Below are positions 17,405 to 26,619 of a stretch of DNA of 64,000 nt, piece by piece. Under the pieces are notes generated by a model that was not told the DNA's origin, ran no database searches, and saw only the letters and a list, made by a program, of their open reading frames with translations. Source of the stretch: Myxococcales bacterium (GTDB taxonomy: Bacteria; Myxococcota_A; Polyangia; Polyangiales; Polyangiaceae). Every line of letters begins with the position of its first letter. The first letter of the stretch is position 1. The position numbers were made by a program, and so were the translations under genes. Location of the stretch: contig JADJKB010000014.1 of NCBI GenBank assembly GCA_016706225.1, forward strand, positions 135,953-199,952. The letters are read 5' to 3'.

Positions 17405-17853
17405 AGGGGCGCGGCAACCCGTTCTTGACGCTGTGGACCCTGGCGGTGCTCGCGGCCACCGCGGCCTTCGTTCTCTACCTGGGGCTCCGGGTGCGCAGCG
17501 TCGAGCTCGGATACGAGCTCGGTCGCGCTCACGCGCGGGTCGCGCGGCTGCGCGAGGTCAAGCGCGTGCTCGAGCTCGAGCTGGCCAGCCACAAGACCCC
17601 CGAACGAGTCGATCTCGTCGCACGGTCCCTGCTCGGCATGAGCGAGCCGACGGGGGATCGCATCCTGCCCGCGGGTGCGCAGCCGGTCGACGAGGATGCG
17701 GACGAGAGCAAGCCCGCGGCTGCGACCGACGAGGCGAGCGCAGCGGACATCCGACCCGCCGGCGACACGACCGACCCCGCGGGGACACCGACGCCACCCG
17801 GCTCGCCGATCCCACCGCCACCCGACGACGGCTGGGAGGAGCCATCCGAGTGA
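17401..17853 (+). CDS. ftsL: Cell division protein FtsL
   Basis: 150 residues. Topology of FtsL: short cytoplasmic N-terminus, one membrane segment (LWTLAVLAATAAFVLYLGL, about residues 10-28), then a periplasmic coiled coil with leucine heptads (to about residue 75) and 'ELELASHKTPERVDLVARSLLGM', matching the conserved FtsL end. The C-terminal 65 residues are an acidic, Pro/Thr-rich extension not usual in FtsL. Part of the FtsQLB divisome subcomplex. The call rests on position (between rsmH and ftsI) as much as on sequence. Overlaps both neighbours by 4 nt. Confidence 0.88.
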   Translation: MKGRGNPFLTLWTLAVLAATAAFVLYLGLRVRSVELGYELGRAHARVARLREVKRVLELELASHKTPERVDLVARSLLGMSEPTGDRILPAGAQPVDEDADESKPAAATDEASAADIRPAGDTTDPAGTPTPPGSPIPPPPDDGWEEPSE

Positions 17854-19931
17854 ACAGCCTCGACACACCGCGCGGCCGTTACATCCGACTTCGCATGGGC
17901 CTCCTGTGCGGGATGCTCGCGCTCGGCCTGGGCGTCGTCGTTTCGGCCGGCTTCGACCTGATGGTCACCGACGGCCCCGCCTGGCGCGAGCTCGCGGAGC
18001 GCCAACGCCAGCGCCGCCTGCACGTCACGCCAAAGCGCGGCACGATCTACGACCGAAACAAGAGCGCGCTCGCGGTCAGCGTCGAGGTTCCCAGCGTGAG
18101 CCTCGACGCCGTCGAGCTCCTGCGCAACGTGCCGGCGCAGCAGCTCCCGGTCGTCGCGCGCGATGCAGCGAACCGCATCGGCCAGGCGCTCGGTCTGGAT
18201 CCGGCGCTGGTCGAGCGCAAGATCCTGAAGAAGCGGCGTTTCACCTGGCTGAAGCGCCAGATCACCGCGGACGAGGCGGAGAAGATCCGCGCCCTGGGCA
18301 GCAAGGAGGGCGGCGGTGGCAAACCGGTGCGCGGGCTGGTCGTCGAGGGTGAAGGCCGTCGCTACTACCCGCGGCGAGAGCTGGCGGGTCCGCTGCTTGG
18401 CTTCGTCGCGCCCGATGGCGAGGGCAAGGACGGCTTCGAGTACACCATGAACCAGGAGCTCAAGGGGCACGCGGAGCAACTGCGTGGACTCCGCGATCGC
18501 TCGGGGCGCTTGCTGTTCTCCGACGGCATTCAAGACGAGCAGGCCCTCGCGGGTCACAACATCGAGCTGACGCTGGATCAGGGCATTCAGTTCACTGCCG
18601 AGCGGGAGCTGGCGGCGGCGGCGCGCACCTTCGAAGCCGCGGGCGGCAGTGTGATCGTCGTCGATCCCTGGACCGGTGAGGTGCTCGCGATGGCGAGCTG
18701 GCCCGGCTACAACCCGAACGACTACGGCGACAGTGAGCCTGCCTCACGGCGCGATCGCGGTGTGAACGACTCGTTCGAGCCCGGCTCGACCATGAAGATG
18801 TTCACGATCGCGGCGGGCCTGTCCGCTGGTGTGATCACCGCGGACCAGAAGCTCTACTGCGAGAAGGGCATGATGCCCGTGGACAACGTCGTCATCCGCG
18901 ACACCCACCCGGCGGGTTGGCTGACCATCGCCCAGGTCCTGGCGGTGTCGTCGAACATCTGTGCAGCCAAGGTGGGGCTGGGGCTCGGCGGCGACAAACT
19001 CTACGACTCGCTGCTGCGCTTCGGCTTCGGCCTGCCTGCGGGGGTGTCCCTTCCGGGTGAGTCCAGCGGCACCCTGCGTCCGCGCGGGCGGCCCTGGGTC
19101 CAGGTGGAGACCGCCGCGGCGTCGTTCGGTCAAGGCATCAGCGTCAACAACCTGCAGCTGGCAATGGCCGCCGCGGCCATCGCCAACGGCGGTGAGCTGA
19201 TGGAGCCGATCTTGATCAAGCGCGTGACGACGGCGACCGGCGAAGTGGTGCGCGAGTCGGCTCCGCGCGTGCGCCGCCGGGTGATCCAGAAGCGCGTCGC
19301 ACAGACCATCACCGAGCTCATGATCGCCGTCACCGAGGGCGAGGGCACGGGTCTCGCTGCGGCCATCGACGGCTACGAGGTCGCTGGCAAGACTGCCACC
19401 GCCCAGAAGACGGACCCCGCGACCGGACGTTATTCCCTCGACAAGTACATCGCGAGCTTCGTGGGCTACGTGCCAGCGAAGAAGCCCGTCGTGGCCATCA
19501 GCGTGATCGTCGATGAGCCGATGGTGGAGCACGCGGGCGGTGCGGTCGCCGCGCCGATCTTCCGCCGAGTCGCGCAGGCCGCGCTCAAGTACAAAGGTCT
19601 CACCGCCGCGACCCGCGACCGGGTCGACGTCGCCGAGCTGGGTGTGAAGCCGGATCGCGCGAACCTGGCCTACGCATTGCTCAGGGAAGCTCGGGGCAAA
19701 AAGCCGTCGGTACAGGAGGGCGTGGCCATGGGTGGGCCGGTCCCGGCAGGCAAGGTGCGAGTACCGGACATGACGGGCTGGCCGGCGCGCGCCGCCATTC
19801 GTCAGGCCATCGAGCTCGGGGTCTCGCCGCGGGTGTCGGGCAGCGGCCTGTGCGCCAAGCAGGAGCCTCCGCCCGGGGGCATCGTCGACAAAGGCGCGAG
19901 CATCACGCTCGTGTTCGAGCCCGCTTCATGA
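17850..19931 (+). CDS. ftsI: Septal peptidoglycan transpeptidase FtsI (PBP3) with one PASTA domain
   Basis: 693 residues. One N-terminal membrane segment (about 15-40), PBP dimerisation domain with RGTIYDRN, transpeptidase domain with S-x-x-K (STMK, Ser313/Lys316) and SSN (VSSNICA). The third motif reads K-T-A (Lys514-Thr515-Ala516 in VAGKTATAQ) instead of K-T-G. The C-terminal 60 residues form a single PASTA domain (KVRVPDMTGWPARAAIRQA ... ITLVF). FtsI crosslinks septal peptidoglycan and works with FtsW, encoded downstream. GTG start on a GTGA overlap. Confidence 0.95.
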   Translation: MNSLDTPRGRYIRLRMGLLCGMLALGLGVVVSAGFDLMVTDGPAWRELAERQRQRRLHVTPKRGTIYDRNKSALAVSVEVPSVSLDAVELLRNVPAQQLPVVARDAANRIGQALGLDPALVERKILKKRRFTWLKRQITADEAEKIRALGSKEGGGGKPVRGLVVEGEGRRYYPRRELAGPLLGFVAPDGEGKDGFEYTMNQELKGHAEQLRGLRDRSGRLLFSDGIQDEQALAGHNIELTLDQGIQFTAERELAAAARTFEAAGGSVIVVDPWTGEVLAMASWPGYNPNDYGDSEPASRRDRGVNDSFEPGSTMKMFTIAAGLSAGVITADQKLYCEKGMMPVDNVVIRDTHPAGWLTIAQVLAVSSNICAAKVGLGLGGDKLYDSLLRFGFGLPAGVSLPGESSGTLRPRGRPWVQVETAAASFGQGISVNNLQLAMAAAAIANGGELMEPILIKRVTTATGEVVRESAPRVRRRVIQKRVAQTITELMIAVTEGEGTGLAAAIDGYEVAGKTATAQKTDPATGRYSLDKYIASFVGYVPAKKPVVAISVIVDEPMVEHAGGAVAAPIFRRVAQAALKYKGLTAATRDRVDVAELGVKPDRANLAYALLREARGKKPSVQEGVAMGGPVPAGKVRVPDMTGWPARAAIRQAIELGVSPRVSGSGLCAKQEPPPGGIVDKGASITLVFEPAS

Positions 19932-21448
19932 CGCAGTCCGCCATGGTCTCCGACACTCCCGTCCCTGGTCTGAAGCTCGGTGAGCTCGCTCGCGAGCTCG
20001 ACGGCGCGCGGGTCATCGGGAAGGACGACGTGCGGGTCGTGGACGTGCGCCAGGACTCGCGCCGCGTCTCTGCCGGCGATCTGTTCGCTGCGCGCTCGGG
20101 GGGACGCGCCGACGGCGCAACGTTCGTGAGCGACGCCGTCGCGCGAGGCGCTGCAGCCATCATGATCGAACGCGGCGTCGCGCTGCCTGACGTCGCGCTG
20201 CCGATCGTCGAGGTCTCGAACGTGCAGCGCGCCATCGCATTTGCCGCCGAGGCCGTTCACCATCACCCGTCTCGCGCGGTGAGTGTGGTGGGGATCACCG
20301 GGACCAACGGCAAGACCACCACGTCGTACCTGGCCACCGAGGCCGTGACGGCGGCGGGTGGGCGCGCCGGGAGGCTTGGCACCCTTGGTTTTGCTTTCGG
20401 CGCCGACGTCTCGGACTCCGGCCTCACCACCCCCGAGGCCGACGAGGTCACTCGGCTCGTGGCCCGCGTCCGCGATCGGGGCGGCAGTCAGCTGGTGATG
20501 GAGGCCTCGAGCCACGCGCTCGCGAGCTACCGCGTCGAGGCCATCGAGTTCGCGGTCGGTGTGTTCACCAACCTGACGCAGGACCACCTGGATTTTCACG
20601 GCAGCATGCCAGAGTACGCGGCCGCAAAGCTGCGGCTCTTCACGGAGCTCGCGCCGCGCGTCGCCGTCGTGAACCTGGACGATCCCTTTGGCGCACGGGT
20701 CGTCGAGGCAACGAAGGCGCGGGTGCTTCGCGTGAAGAAGTCGGCGCGCGGCGCCGACGTTTACCCAACTGAGCTCGTGGAAGATGCGCGCGGCATCCGC
20801 GGACGAGTGCACCTGCCTTCCGGCGAGGTTGCCTTCGAGAGTCGCCTGGTCGGCGCACACAACGTCGACAACCTGCTCGCGGCCCTGGCCATCGTCGAGG
20901 CTCTGGGCCTGGATGTGGCGCGCGCGGCCGCGTCTCTCGGCTCGGCGCCCTCCGTTCCGGGACGCCTCGAGCGCTGTGACGCCCCCGATGACGACGTGCT
21001 CGTGTTGGTCGACTACGCCCACACCCCCGACGCCCTGGAGCGGGTGCTTCTGACCTGTCGCGGTCTGACGACGGGAGAGCTGATCTGTGTCTTCGGCTGC
21101 GGGGGAGATCGCGACCGAGCCAAGCGCCCGAAGATGGGGGATGCCGTCGGCCGCCTCGCGACGCGGGCCATCGTCACCAACGACAACCCGCGCTCCGAGG
21201 AGCCCGCTGCCATCGCTGAGGCCATCGTAGCGGGACTCGCGCCGCACGACACGCCCTTCGAGGTCGAGCTCGATCGCTCGCAGGCCATCGAGCGCGCGGT
21301 GCTCTCCGCGAAACCCGGCGACGTGGTGCTCATCGCGGGCAAGGGCCACGAGCCCTACCAGCTCATCGGCGCCGAGCGCCGCGCCTTCGATGATCGTGAC
21401 GAAGCACGCCGAGCGCTGGCGCTCAGGCGCGGTGGGGGCAGATCCTGA
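19928..21448 (+). CDS. murE: UDP-MurNAc-tripeptide synthetase MurE (meso-diaminopimelate adding)
   Basis: 506 residues. Mur ligase order of domains: N-terminal UDP-binding, central ATPase with P-loop GITGTNGKTTTSYL, then 'TNLTQDHLDFHGSM' and EASSHAL, and a C-terminal ligase domain with VDYAHTPDALERVL. The DNPR motif (VTNDNPRSEEP) is the diagnostic determinant for meso-DAP as the third amino acid, so the wall is A1-gamma type. Overlaps ftsI by ATGA and murF by one base. Confidence 0.96.
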   Translation: MTQSAMVSDTPVPGLKLGELARELDGARVIGKDDVRVVDVRQDSRRVSAGDLFAARSGGRADGATFVSDAVARGAAAIMIERGVALPDVALPIVEVSNVQRAIAFAAEAVHHHPSRAVSVVGITGTNGKTTTSYLATEAVTAAGGRAGRLGTLGFAFGADVSDSGLTTPEADEVTRLVARVRDRGGSQLVMEASSHALASYRVEAIEFAVGVFTNLTQDHLDFHGSMPEYAAAKLRLFTELAPRVAVVNLDDPFGARVVEATKARVLRVKKSARGADVYPTELVEDARGIRGRVHLPSGEVAFESRLVGAHNVDNLLAALAIVEALGLDVARAAASLGSAPSVPGRLERCDAPDDDVLVLVDYAHTPDALERVLLTCRGLTTGELICVFGCGGDRDRAKRPKMGDAVGRLATRAIVTNDNPRSEEPAAIAEAIVAGLAPHDTPFEVELDRSQAIERAVLSAKPGDVVLIAGKGHEPYQLIGAERRAFDDRDEARRALALRRGGGRS

Positions 21449-22887
21449 TGGCGACCCCCATCCCCGAGAACTTCGCCGAGCTGCGCTTGGACGAGCTGTG
21501 CCTGGCAACGGGTGGAGCGCTCGTCGCCGGTGCCGTCGCCGGCGCAGTCGACGGCGTGCGCGGCGTGACCACCGACTCCCGCGCCGACGTCAGCGGCAGG
21601 CTGTTCGTGGCGCTCTCGGGTGAGCACTTCGACGGCCACGCGTTCGTGGCGGATGTCGCGCGCCGCGGCGCGCGCGCCGTGCTCGTCGAGCGCGATGTCG
21701 ACGTGCCGGCTGACGTCGCCGTCATCCGGGTGCGAGACACGCTCGCGGCTCTCGGGGGCATCGCTCGTTTTCACCGCCAGCGCTGGGATGGCACCCTGGT
21801 CGCCGTCGCGGGCTCCGCCGGCAAGACGACGACCAAAGGCGCGGTCAGTGCGCTGCTCGAAGCGGTGCACCCGGGTGCGGTCCACTCCGAGCCCGGCAAC
21901 CTCAACAACCTGGTCGGTGTGCCGATGGTGTTGCTGGGCATGACGGAGCAACACCGGAGCGCGGTGGTCGAGCTCGGCACCAACCAGCTGGGTGAGGTCG
22001 CGCGACTTGCTCACATCGCCCAGGCGGACGTCGGCGTCGTCACGCTGATTGCCATCGAACACTCCGAGGGTCTCGGTGATCTCGACTCAATCGAGGCGGA
22101 GGAGGCGGCGCTCTTCGACGCGCTCGAGGTCGACGCCGTCGCCATCGGCAACGCGGACGACGCGCGCGTCGAGCGCCGGCTCGAGGCCACGCATGCCAAG
22201 ACCAAGCGCAGGTATGGCGCCCGCGCTCTTGCCGATTACCGCGTGGTCTCGCGGGCGCTGTCGTCGCTCAATCGCAGTGAGCTCGTCATCGAGCGACCGC
22301 AGGGTCCCGCGCTCAGTCTGACGACCGGTCTCCTCGGAGAGCCGGGCGCGCTCGCCGTCGCGGCCGGAGTTGCCGTCGCCGAAACGGTGAACGGCGGCCC
22401 GCTCTCGCCGGCGGCGCTCCAGTCCGCCCTCGATGCGCTCGGCGCGGGGGAGTCGGGGCGACTGGTCCCCGTCGAGCTCGGCGATGGCAGCATCGTCATC
22501 GACGACAGCTACAACGCGAACCCCGCCAGTGTGCTGTCGTCCGCGCGCACAGCCCTGGAAATCGCCAGCTCCCGCTCGGCCCGTCTGCTGCTCGTGGTCG
22601 GCGAGATGCGCGAGCTCGGCCCGCTCAGTGTGAGTGAGCACCGCGAGGTCGGTCGTGCGCTGGCGGAGCTGGGTGCGGCCCGTCTGATCGCCGTTGCCGG
22701 CGACGCGAACCACCTGGCAGAGGCCGCCGGCGCCGACGCGACCTTCGTCGCCGACGCCGACGCCGCTCTCCGCCTCGTGCTCTCGGAGCTTCGCCCCGGC
22801 GACGTCGTGCTGGTCAAAGCGTCGCGGGGTGTCCGGGCCGAGCGGGTGGTCGAAGGCCTCATCCGGGCGAAGGGCAGGGCGGCGTGA
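21448..22887 (+). CDS. murF: UDP-MurNAc-tripeptide:D-Ala-D-Ala ligase MurF
   Basis: 479 residues. N-terminal MurF domain with GVTTDSRADVSGRLFVAL, P-loop AVAGSAGKTTTKGAVSALL (G-S-x-G-K-T-T; one residue differs from the common G-x-T-G-K-T), 'EPGNLNNLVGVPM' and 'IIDDSYNANPASV', which is a MurF signature. Adds D-Ala-D-Ala to complete the pentapeptide. No ddl gene is found in this cluster, so its substrate is made elsewhere. Confidence 0.96.
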   Translation: MATPIPENFAELRLDELCLATGGALVAGAVAGAVDGVRGVTTDSRADVSGRLFVALSGEHFDGHAFVADVARRGARAVLVERDVDVPADVAVIRVRDTLAALGGIARFHRQRWDGTLVAVAGSAGKTTTKGAVSALLEAVHPGAVHSEPGNLNNLVGVPMVLLGMTEQHRSAVVELGTNQLGEVARLAHIAQADVGVVTLIAIEHSEGLGDLDSIEAEEAALFDALEVDAVAIGNADDARVERRLEATHAKTKRRYGARALADYRVVSRALSSLNRSELVIERPQGPALSLTTGLLGEPGALAVAAGVAVAETVNGGPLSPAALQSALDALGAGESGRLVPVELGDGSIVIDDSYNANPASVLSSARTALEIASSRSARLLLVVGEMRELGPLSVSEHREVGRALAELGAARLIAVAGDANHLAEAAGADATFVADADAALRLVLSELRPGDVVLVKASRGVRAERVVEGLIRAKGRAA

Positions 22888-24014
22888 TCTACGAGCTGTT
22901 CTACCCGCTGTCCTCGAAGTACGGCTGGGCCGGCGCGCTCAACGTGCTCCGGTACACACCCTTCCGCGCGATCATGTCGACGATCACGGCGATGGTGCTG
23001 TGTTTCGTGCTGGCGCCCTGGTTCATCCGCAAGCTCCAGACCAAACAGATCGGCCAGGTCATTCGTGACGAGGGCCCCGAGTCACACAAGATCAAGGCCG
23101 GCACGCCCACCATGGGCGGCGCGCTGATCTTGCTCGCGGTGCTGGTGCCGACGGCGCTCTGGGCCGACGTGAAGAACGTGTTCGTGCTCGCGACCACCGT
23201 CGTCACCGCCGGGTACGGCGCCATCGGTTACCTGGACGACCGCCTCAAGATCGAGGGCAAGAGCTCGAAGGGTCTGCCCGGCCGCTACAAACTCATGGGG
23301 CAGTTCGTGATCGGCGGCGGCGCCCTCGGTTACCTGTTCCTCGGTGAGGGCAAACTTCCGGTCGATTGGCTGGCGATTCGAGCTCGCCTCTCCATTCCGT
23401 TCTTGGCCTTCGACAAACACCCCATCGAGCTGCCGCTCTGGGCCTACTTCGTGTTCGCGCTGCTGGTCGTCGTGGGCACTAGCAACGCGGTGAACCTCAC
23501 TGACGGCCTCGACGGCCTGGCCATTGGCCCCGTGATGATCAGCGCCGGCACCTACGTGGTGTGGGCGTACATCGCCGGCGCGGTGCTGTTCGGGCGCCCG
23601 GTCGCCGGCTACCTGCACATCGCGGGCATTCCGGAGATGAGTGAGCTGGCGGTGTTCGGCGCGGCGGTGATCGGCGCAGGAATCGGTTTCCTTTGGTACA
23701 ACACCTATCCCGCCCAAGTGTTCATGGGAGACGTGGGTTCGCTCTCGCTCGGCGGCGGCCTCGGCATGCTCGCGGTGCTCACCAAGAACGAGCTCCTGAG
23801 TGTGTTGCTCGGCGGGATCTTCGTGGTGGAGGCCGCCAGTGTCATCACCCAGGTCGTGAGCTTCAAGCTGTTCAAGAAGCGCGTCTTCTTGATGGCCCCC
23901 ATCCACCATCACTTCGAAAAAAAGGGCTGGCCGGAGCCGCGCATCATCGTGCGGTTCTGGATCATCGCCATTTTGCTCGCGCTCGTGTCGCTGAGCTCAC
24001 TCAAGCTGAGGTGA
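22884..24014 (+). CDS. mraY: Phospho-MurNAc-pentapeptide transferase MraY
   Basis: 376 residues with about ten membrane segments. MraY signatures: KAGTPTMGGALIL, GYLDDRLKI, NLTDGLDGLAIGPV, VFMGDVGSLSLGGGLG and the cytoplasmic loop MAPIHHHFEKKGWPE with the HHH cluster. Transfers phospho-MurNAc-pentapeptide to undecaprenyl phosphate, producing lipid I at the inner membrane. GTG start overlapping the murF stop. Confidence 0.97.
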   Translation: MIYELFYPLSSKYGWAGALNVLRYTPFRAIMSTITAMVLCFVLAPWFIRKLQTKQIGQVIRDEGPESHKIKAGTPTMGGALILLAVLVPTALWADVKNVFVLATTVVTAGYGAIGYLDDRLKIEGKSSKGLPGRYKLMGQFVIGGGALGYLFLGEGKLPVDWLAIRARLSIPFLAFDKHPIELPLWAYFVFALLVVVGTSNAVNLTDGLDGLAIGPVMISAGTYVVWAYIAGAVLFGRPVAGYLHIAGIPEMSELAVFGAAVIGAGIGFLWYNTYPAQVFMGDVGSLSLGGGLGMLAVLTKNELLSVLLGGIFVVEAASVITQVVSFKLFKKRVFLMAPIHHHFEKKGWPEPRIIVRFWIIAILLALVSLSSLKLR

Positions 24015-24018
24015 TGGC

Positions 24019-25350
24019 GTGGACCTGAACCAAAAGCGGGTGATCGTGGTCGGCCTCGGCAAGAGCGGAGTCTCGGCCGCACGTCTGTGCCAGCGGCTCG
24101 GCGCGAACGTGCTCGGCACGGACTCGGCGACGGCGGAGCGGTTGCCGAAGGAGCTGCCGGACCTCGGGATCGAGCTCACGCTCGGCGGTCACCGAGGCGT
24201 CGCCTTCGACAAAGCGGACCTGTGTGTGGTGTCCCCCGGCGTGCCGCCTCTCGAGGAGCTCTCCCGCGCGGAGCAGGCCGGTGTCGCCGTGATCGGCGAG
24301 ATGGAGCTCGCGGCGCGCTTCATCACCCAGCCCATCGTGGCGGTGGGTGGCACCAACGGCAAGAGCACGACGACCACGCTGATCGCGCGCATGCTCGAGG
24401 CCGCGGGGCAGCGCATCTTCGCCGGCGCCAACCTGGGCGCGCCCGCCTGTGACGCGGTCGGTGGTGACTTCGACACGGTGGTGTTCGAGGTCTCCAGCTT
24501 CCAGCTCGAGCGCGCGCCGATGTTCCGGCCGAAGGTCAGCGTGCTGCTCAACATCAGCGAAGACCACCTCGATCGATATCCGAGCTTCGTCGAGTACGCA
24601 CGGGCCAAGGGCAACGCCTTCGTGAACCAGACGCCCGCGGACTTTGCCGTCGTTCCCGAGGGAGATGCGGCGTGCGCCGAGCAAGCGCAGCGCGGTCGAG
24701 GCAAACGAGTGACCTTCGGCCCCGACGGCGACTTTGCGCTGAGCGCTCGCGCCGTCGTCGAGCGCGCGACCGCAGAGCAGCACTCGCTCACCGGCATCGA
24801 TCTGCACGGTCGACACAACCTGGAGAACGCCGCGGCGGCCATCGCAGCCGTGCGCTGCCTCGGGGTCGAGAGCAAGGCCATCCGCGCCGGCCTCGAGGCC
24901 TTTCACCCGCTGCACCACCGCATGGCCTTGATCGCCGAGCTCGATGGGGTGCGCTTCTATGACGACTCGAAGGGCACGAACGTCGGTGCGAGTGTGACGG
25001 CCTTGCGTGGGCTCGAAGAACCCTGTGCGGTGCTGATCGCCGGTGGTCGCGACAAACTCGGGGGGTACACCGAGCTGGTCGCCGCGCTCTCGGAAAAAGG
25101 CCGCGCTGTCGTGCTCATCGGCGAGGCGGCGGACCGCATCGCGGCGGCCGTCGGCTCAGCCGTGCCGGTGGCTCGCGCCGGCAGCATGCTCGACGCGGTG
25201 CGCGCTGCGAAGGCGCTCGCTCGGTCCGGAGACGCGGTGCTGCTCTCTCCCGCCTGCTCCAGCTACGACATGTTCGAGAACTACGTCGACCGCGGCCGGC
25301 AATTTGCGGCCGCGGTGCACGCCCTAGGCCGAGAGGAGACCGGCACATGA
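24019..25350 (+). CDS. murD: UDP-MurNAc-L-alanine:D-glutamate ligase MurD
   Basis: 443 residues. N-terminal Rossmann domain (VIVVGLGKSGVSAARL), P-loop VAVGGTNGKSTTTTLIA, 'NISEDHLDRY', and 'HRMALIAELDGVRFYDDSKGTNVGASVTAL', the MurD signature. Adds D-Glu to UDP-MurNAc-L-Ala. GTG start 4 nt after the mraY stop; the end overlaps ftsW by ATGA. Confidence 0.96.
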   Translation: MDLNQKRVIVVGLGKSGVSAARLCQRLGANVLGTDSATAERLPKELPDLGIELTLGGHRGVAFDKADLCVVSPGVPPLEELSRAEQAGVAVIGEMELAARFITQPIVAVGGTNGKSTTTTLIARMLEAAGQRIFAGANLGAPACDAVGGDFDTVVFEVSSFQLERAPMFRPKVSVLLNISEDHLDRYPSFVEYARAKGNAFVNQTPADFAVVPEGDAACAEQAQRGRGKRVTFGPDGDFALSARAVVERATAEQHSLTGIDLHGRHNLENAAAAIAAVRCLGVESKAIRAGLEAFHPLHHRMALIAELDGVRFYDDSKGTNVGASVTALRGLEEPCAVLIAGGRDKLGGYTELVAALSEKGRAVVLIGEAADRIAAAVGSAVPVARAGSMLDAVRAAKALARSGDAVLLSPACSSYDMFENYVDRGRQFAAAVHALGREETGT

Positions 25351-26606
25351 ACGCGCTCAGGAAGTGGCTCGCGCCCACCGAACGGACCGGGCCGGTCGAC
25401 GTCGTGCTCGGCGCCATCGTGGTCGGTCTGATCGGTTTTGGTGTGGTCATGGTCTACAGCGCCAGTGTCATCGAAGCGACAGTGGTGTTTCGTGACGCGC
25501 AGTACTTCCTGAAGCGCCAGGCCATGTTCGGCGGTGCCGCGTTGATCCTGATCGGGGTGCTGTCGCGCATCGACTATCACCGCCTGCGCCCGCTGACGTA
25601 TCCGATCCTCGCTGGGGTCGCCGGTCTGCTGGTGCTCTCCGTGATCGGTTTTGGTCACTCTGGCGGCGGCGCGACGCGCTGGCTGCGCCTCGGCCCCATT
25701 CACGTGCAGCCGTCGGAGGCGGCCAAACTCGCGCTGGTATTGTGGCTGGCCTATTCGCTGGAAAAGAAGCGCGAGCAGGTGAAGTCCTTCTCGGTCGGCC
25801 TCTTGCCTCACCTGCTCATGGCGGGCGGGCTGATGCTGCTCTGCCTCAAACAACCGGACTTCGGCGGCGCCGTCGTTTTGTTGTTCCTCACGTTCACGCT
25901 GCTCTTCGTCGCGGGTGCCCGACTCGGATACCTGCTGGGTGTCGCCATGCTCGGCGCGCTCGCCGCGGCGTGGCTCGTGCGCTTCACCAGCTACCGCTGG
26001 GAGCGCATGCTGGCCTGGTTCTACATGAACGAGCACCGGCAGGATCTGGCGTACCAGCCGTTCCAGGCCGTGATGAGCTTCGGCTCCGGTCAGACCACGG
26101 GTCTTGGTCTCGGTCGTGGTCTGCAGGTGCTCTACCTGCCGGAGGCCCACACCGACTTCATTGCCGCCATCATCGGCGAGGAGCTCGGGTTCATCGGTGT
26201 CTTGGCCCTGGCCGCGGCGTTCCTCGTGATCGTCTTGCGGGGGATCCGCGCCGCCTTGTCCGCGCCCGACGACTACGGCTCCTACATCGCGTTCGGCATC
26301 TCGATGTTGTTCGGGATCCAGGCCGTCGCGAACCTCGCGGTTGCCATGGCCATCCTGCCGACGAAGGGCCTGACCTTGCCCTTCGTCAGCTACGGCGGCT
26401 CGTCGCTCCTGGTGAACGCGGCGGCGATGGGGATCCTGCTCAACATCACGCGGCAGCGAGCGGGCCGCGCCAATCAACGCGTCGCCGAGGGCGGACCCAA
26501 ACCCGAAGCCAGTGCGATGCTCGTCTCCGAAGCCGGGTTCGCCGAAGAAGACGAGCCGCCCAAGAAGCGCGCGCGTCGCTCCGCACCGGTGGAGGCTGCG
26601 TCGTGA
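25347..26606 (+). CDS. ftsW: Septal peptidoglycan glycosyltransferase FtsW
   Basis: 419 residues, SEDS-family with ten predicted membrane segments. Motifs: VMVYSAS, GHSGGGATRWLRLGPIHVQPSEAAKLALVL, YQPFQAVMSFGSG ... GLGLGRGLQ, YLPEAHTDFIAAIIGEELGFIG, and LTLPFVSYGGSSLLVN. SEDS proteins polymerise glycan strands with a class B PBP, here FtsI from the same operon. The tail of about 50 residues is charged and cytoplasmic. Confidence 0.96.
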   Translation: MNALRKWLAPTERTGPVDVVLGAIVVGLIGFGVVMVYSASVIEATVVFRDAQYFLKRQAMFGGAALILIGVLSRIDYHRLRPLTYPILAGVAGLLVLSVIGFGHSGGGATRWLRLGPIHVQPSEAAKLALVLWLAYSLEKKREQVKSFSVGLLPHLLMAGGLMLLCLKQPDFGGAVVLLFLTFTLLFVAGARLGYLLGVAMLGALAAAWLVRFTSYRWERMLAWFYMNEHRQDLAYQPFQAVMSFGSGQTTGLGLGRGLQVLYLPEAHTDFIAAIIGEELGFIGVLALAAAFLVIVLRGIRAALSAPDDYGSYIAFGISMLFGIQAVANLAVAMAILPTKGLTLPFVSYGGSSLLVNAAAMGILLNITRQRAGRANQRVAEGGPKPEASAMLVSEAGFAEEDEPPKKRARRSAPVEAAS

Positions 26607-26619
26607 GCGGCGAGACCTG

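Noticed and set aside
19802..21508. 568-codon minus-strand frame opposite ftsI and murE
   Set aside because: Antisense shadow of conserved mur genes without motifs.
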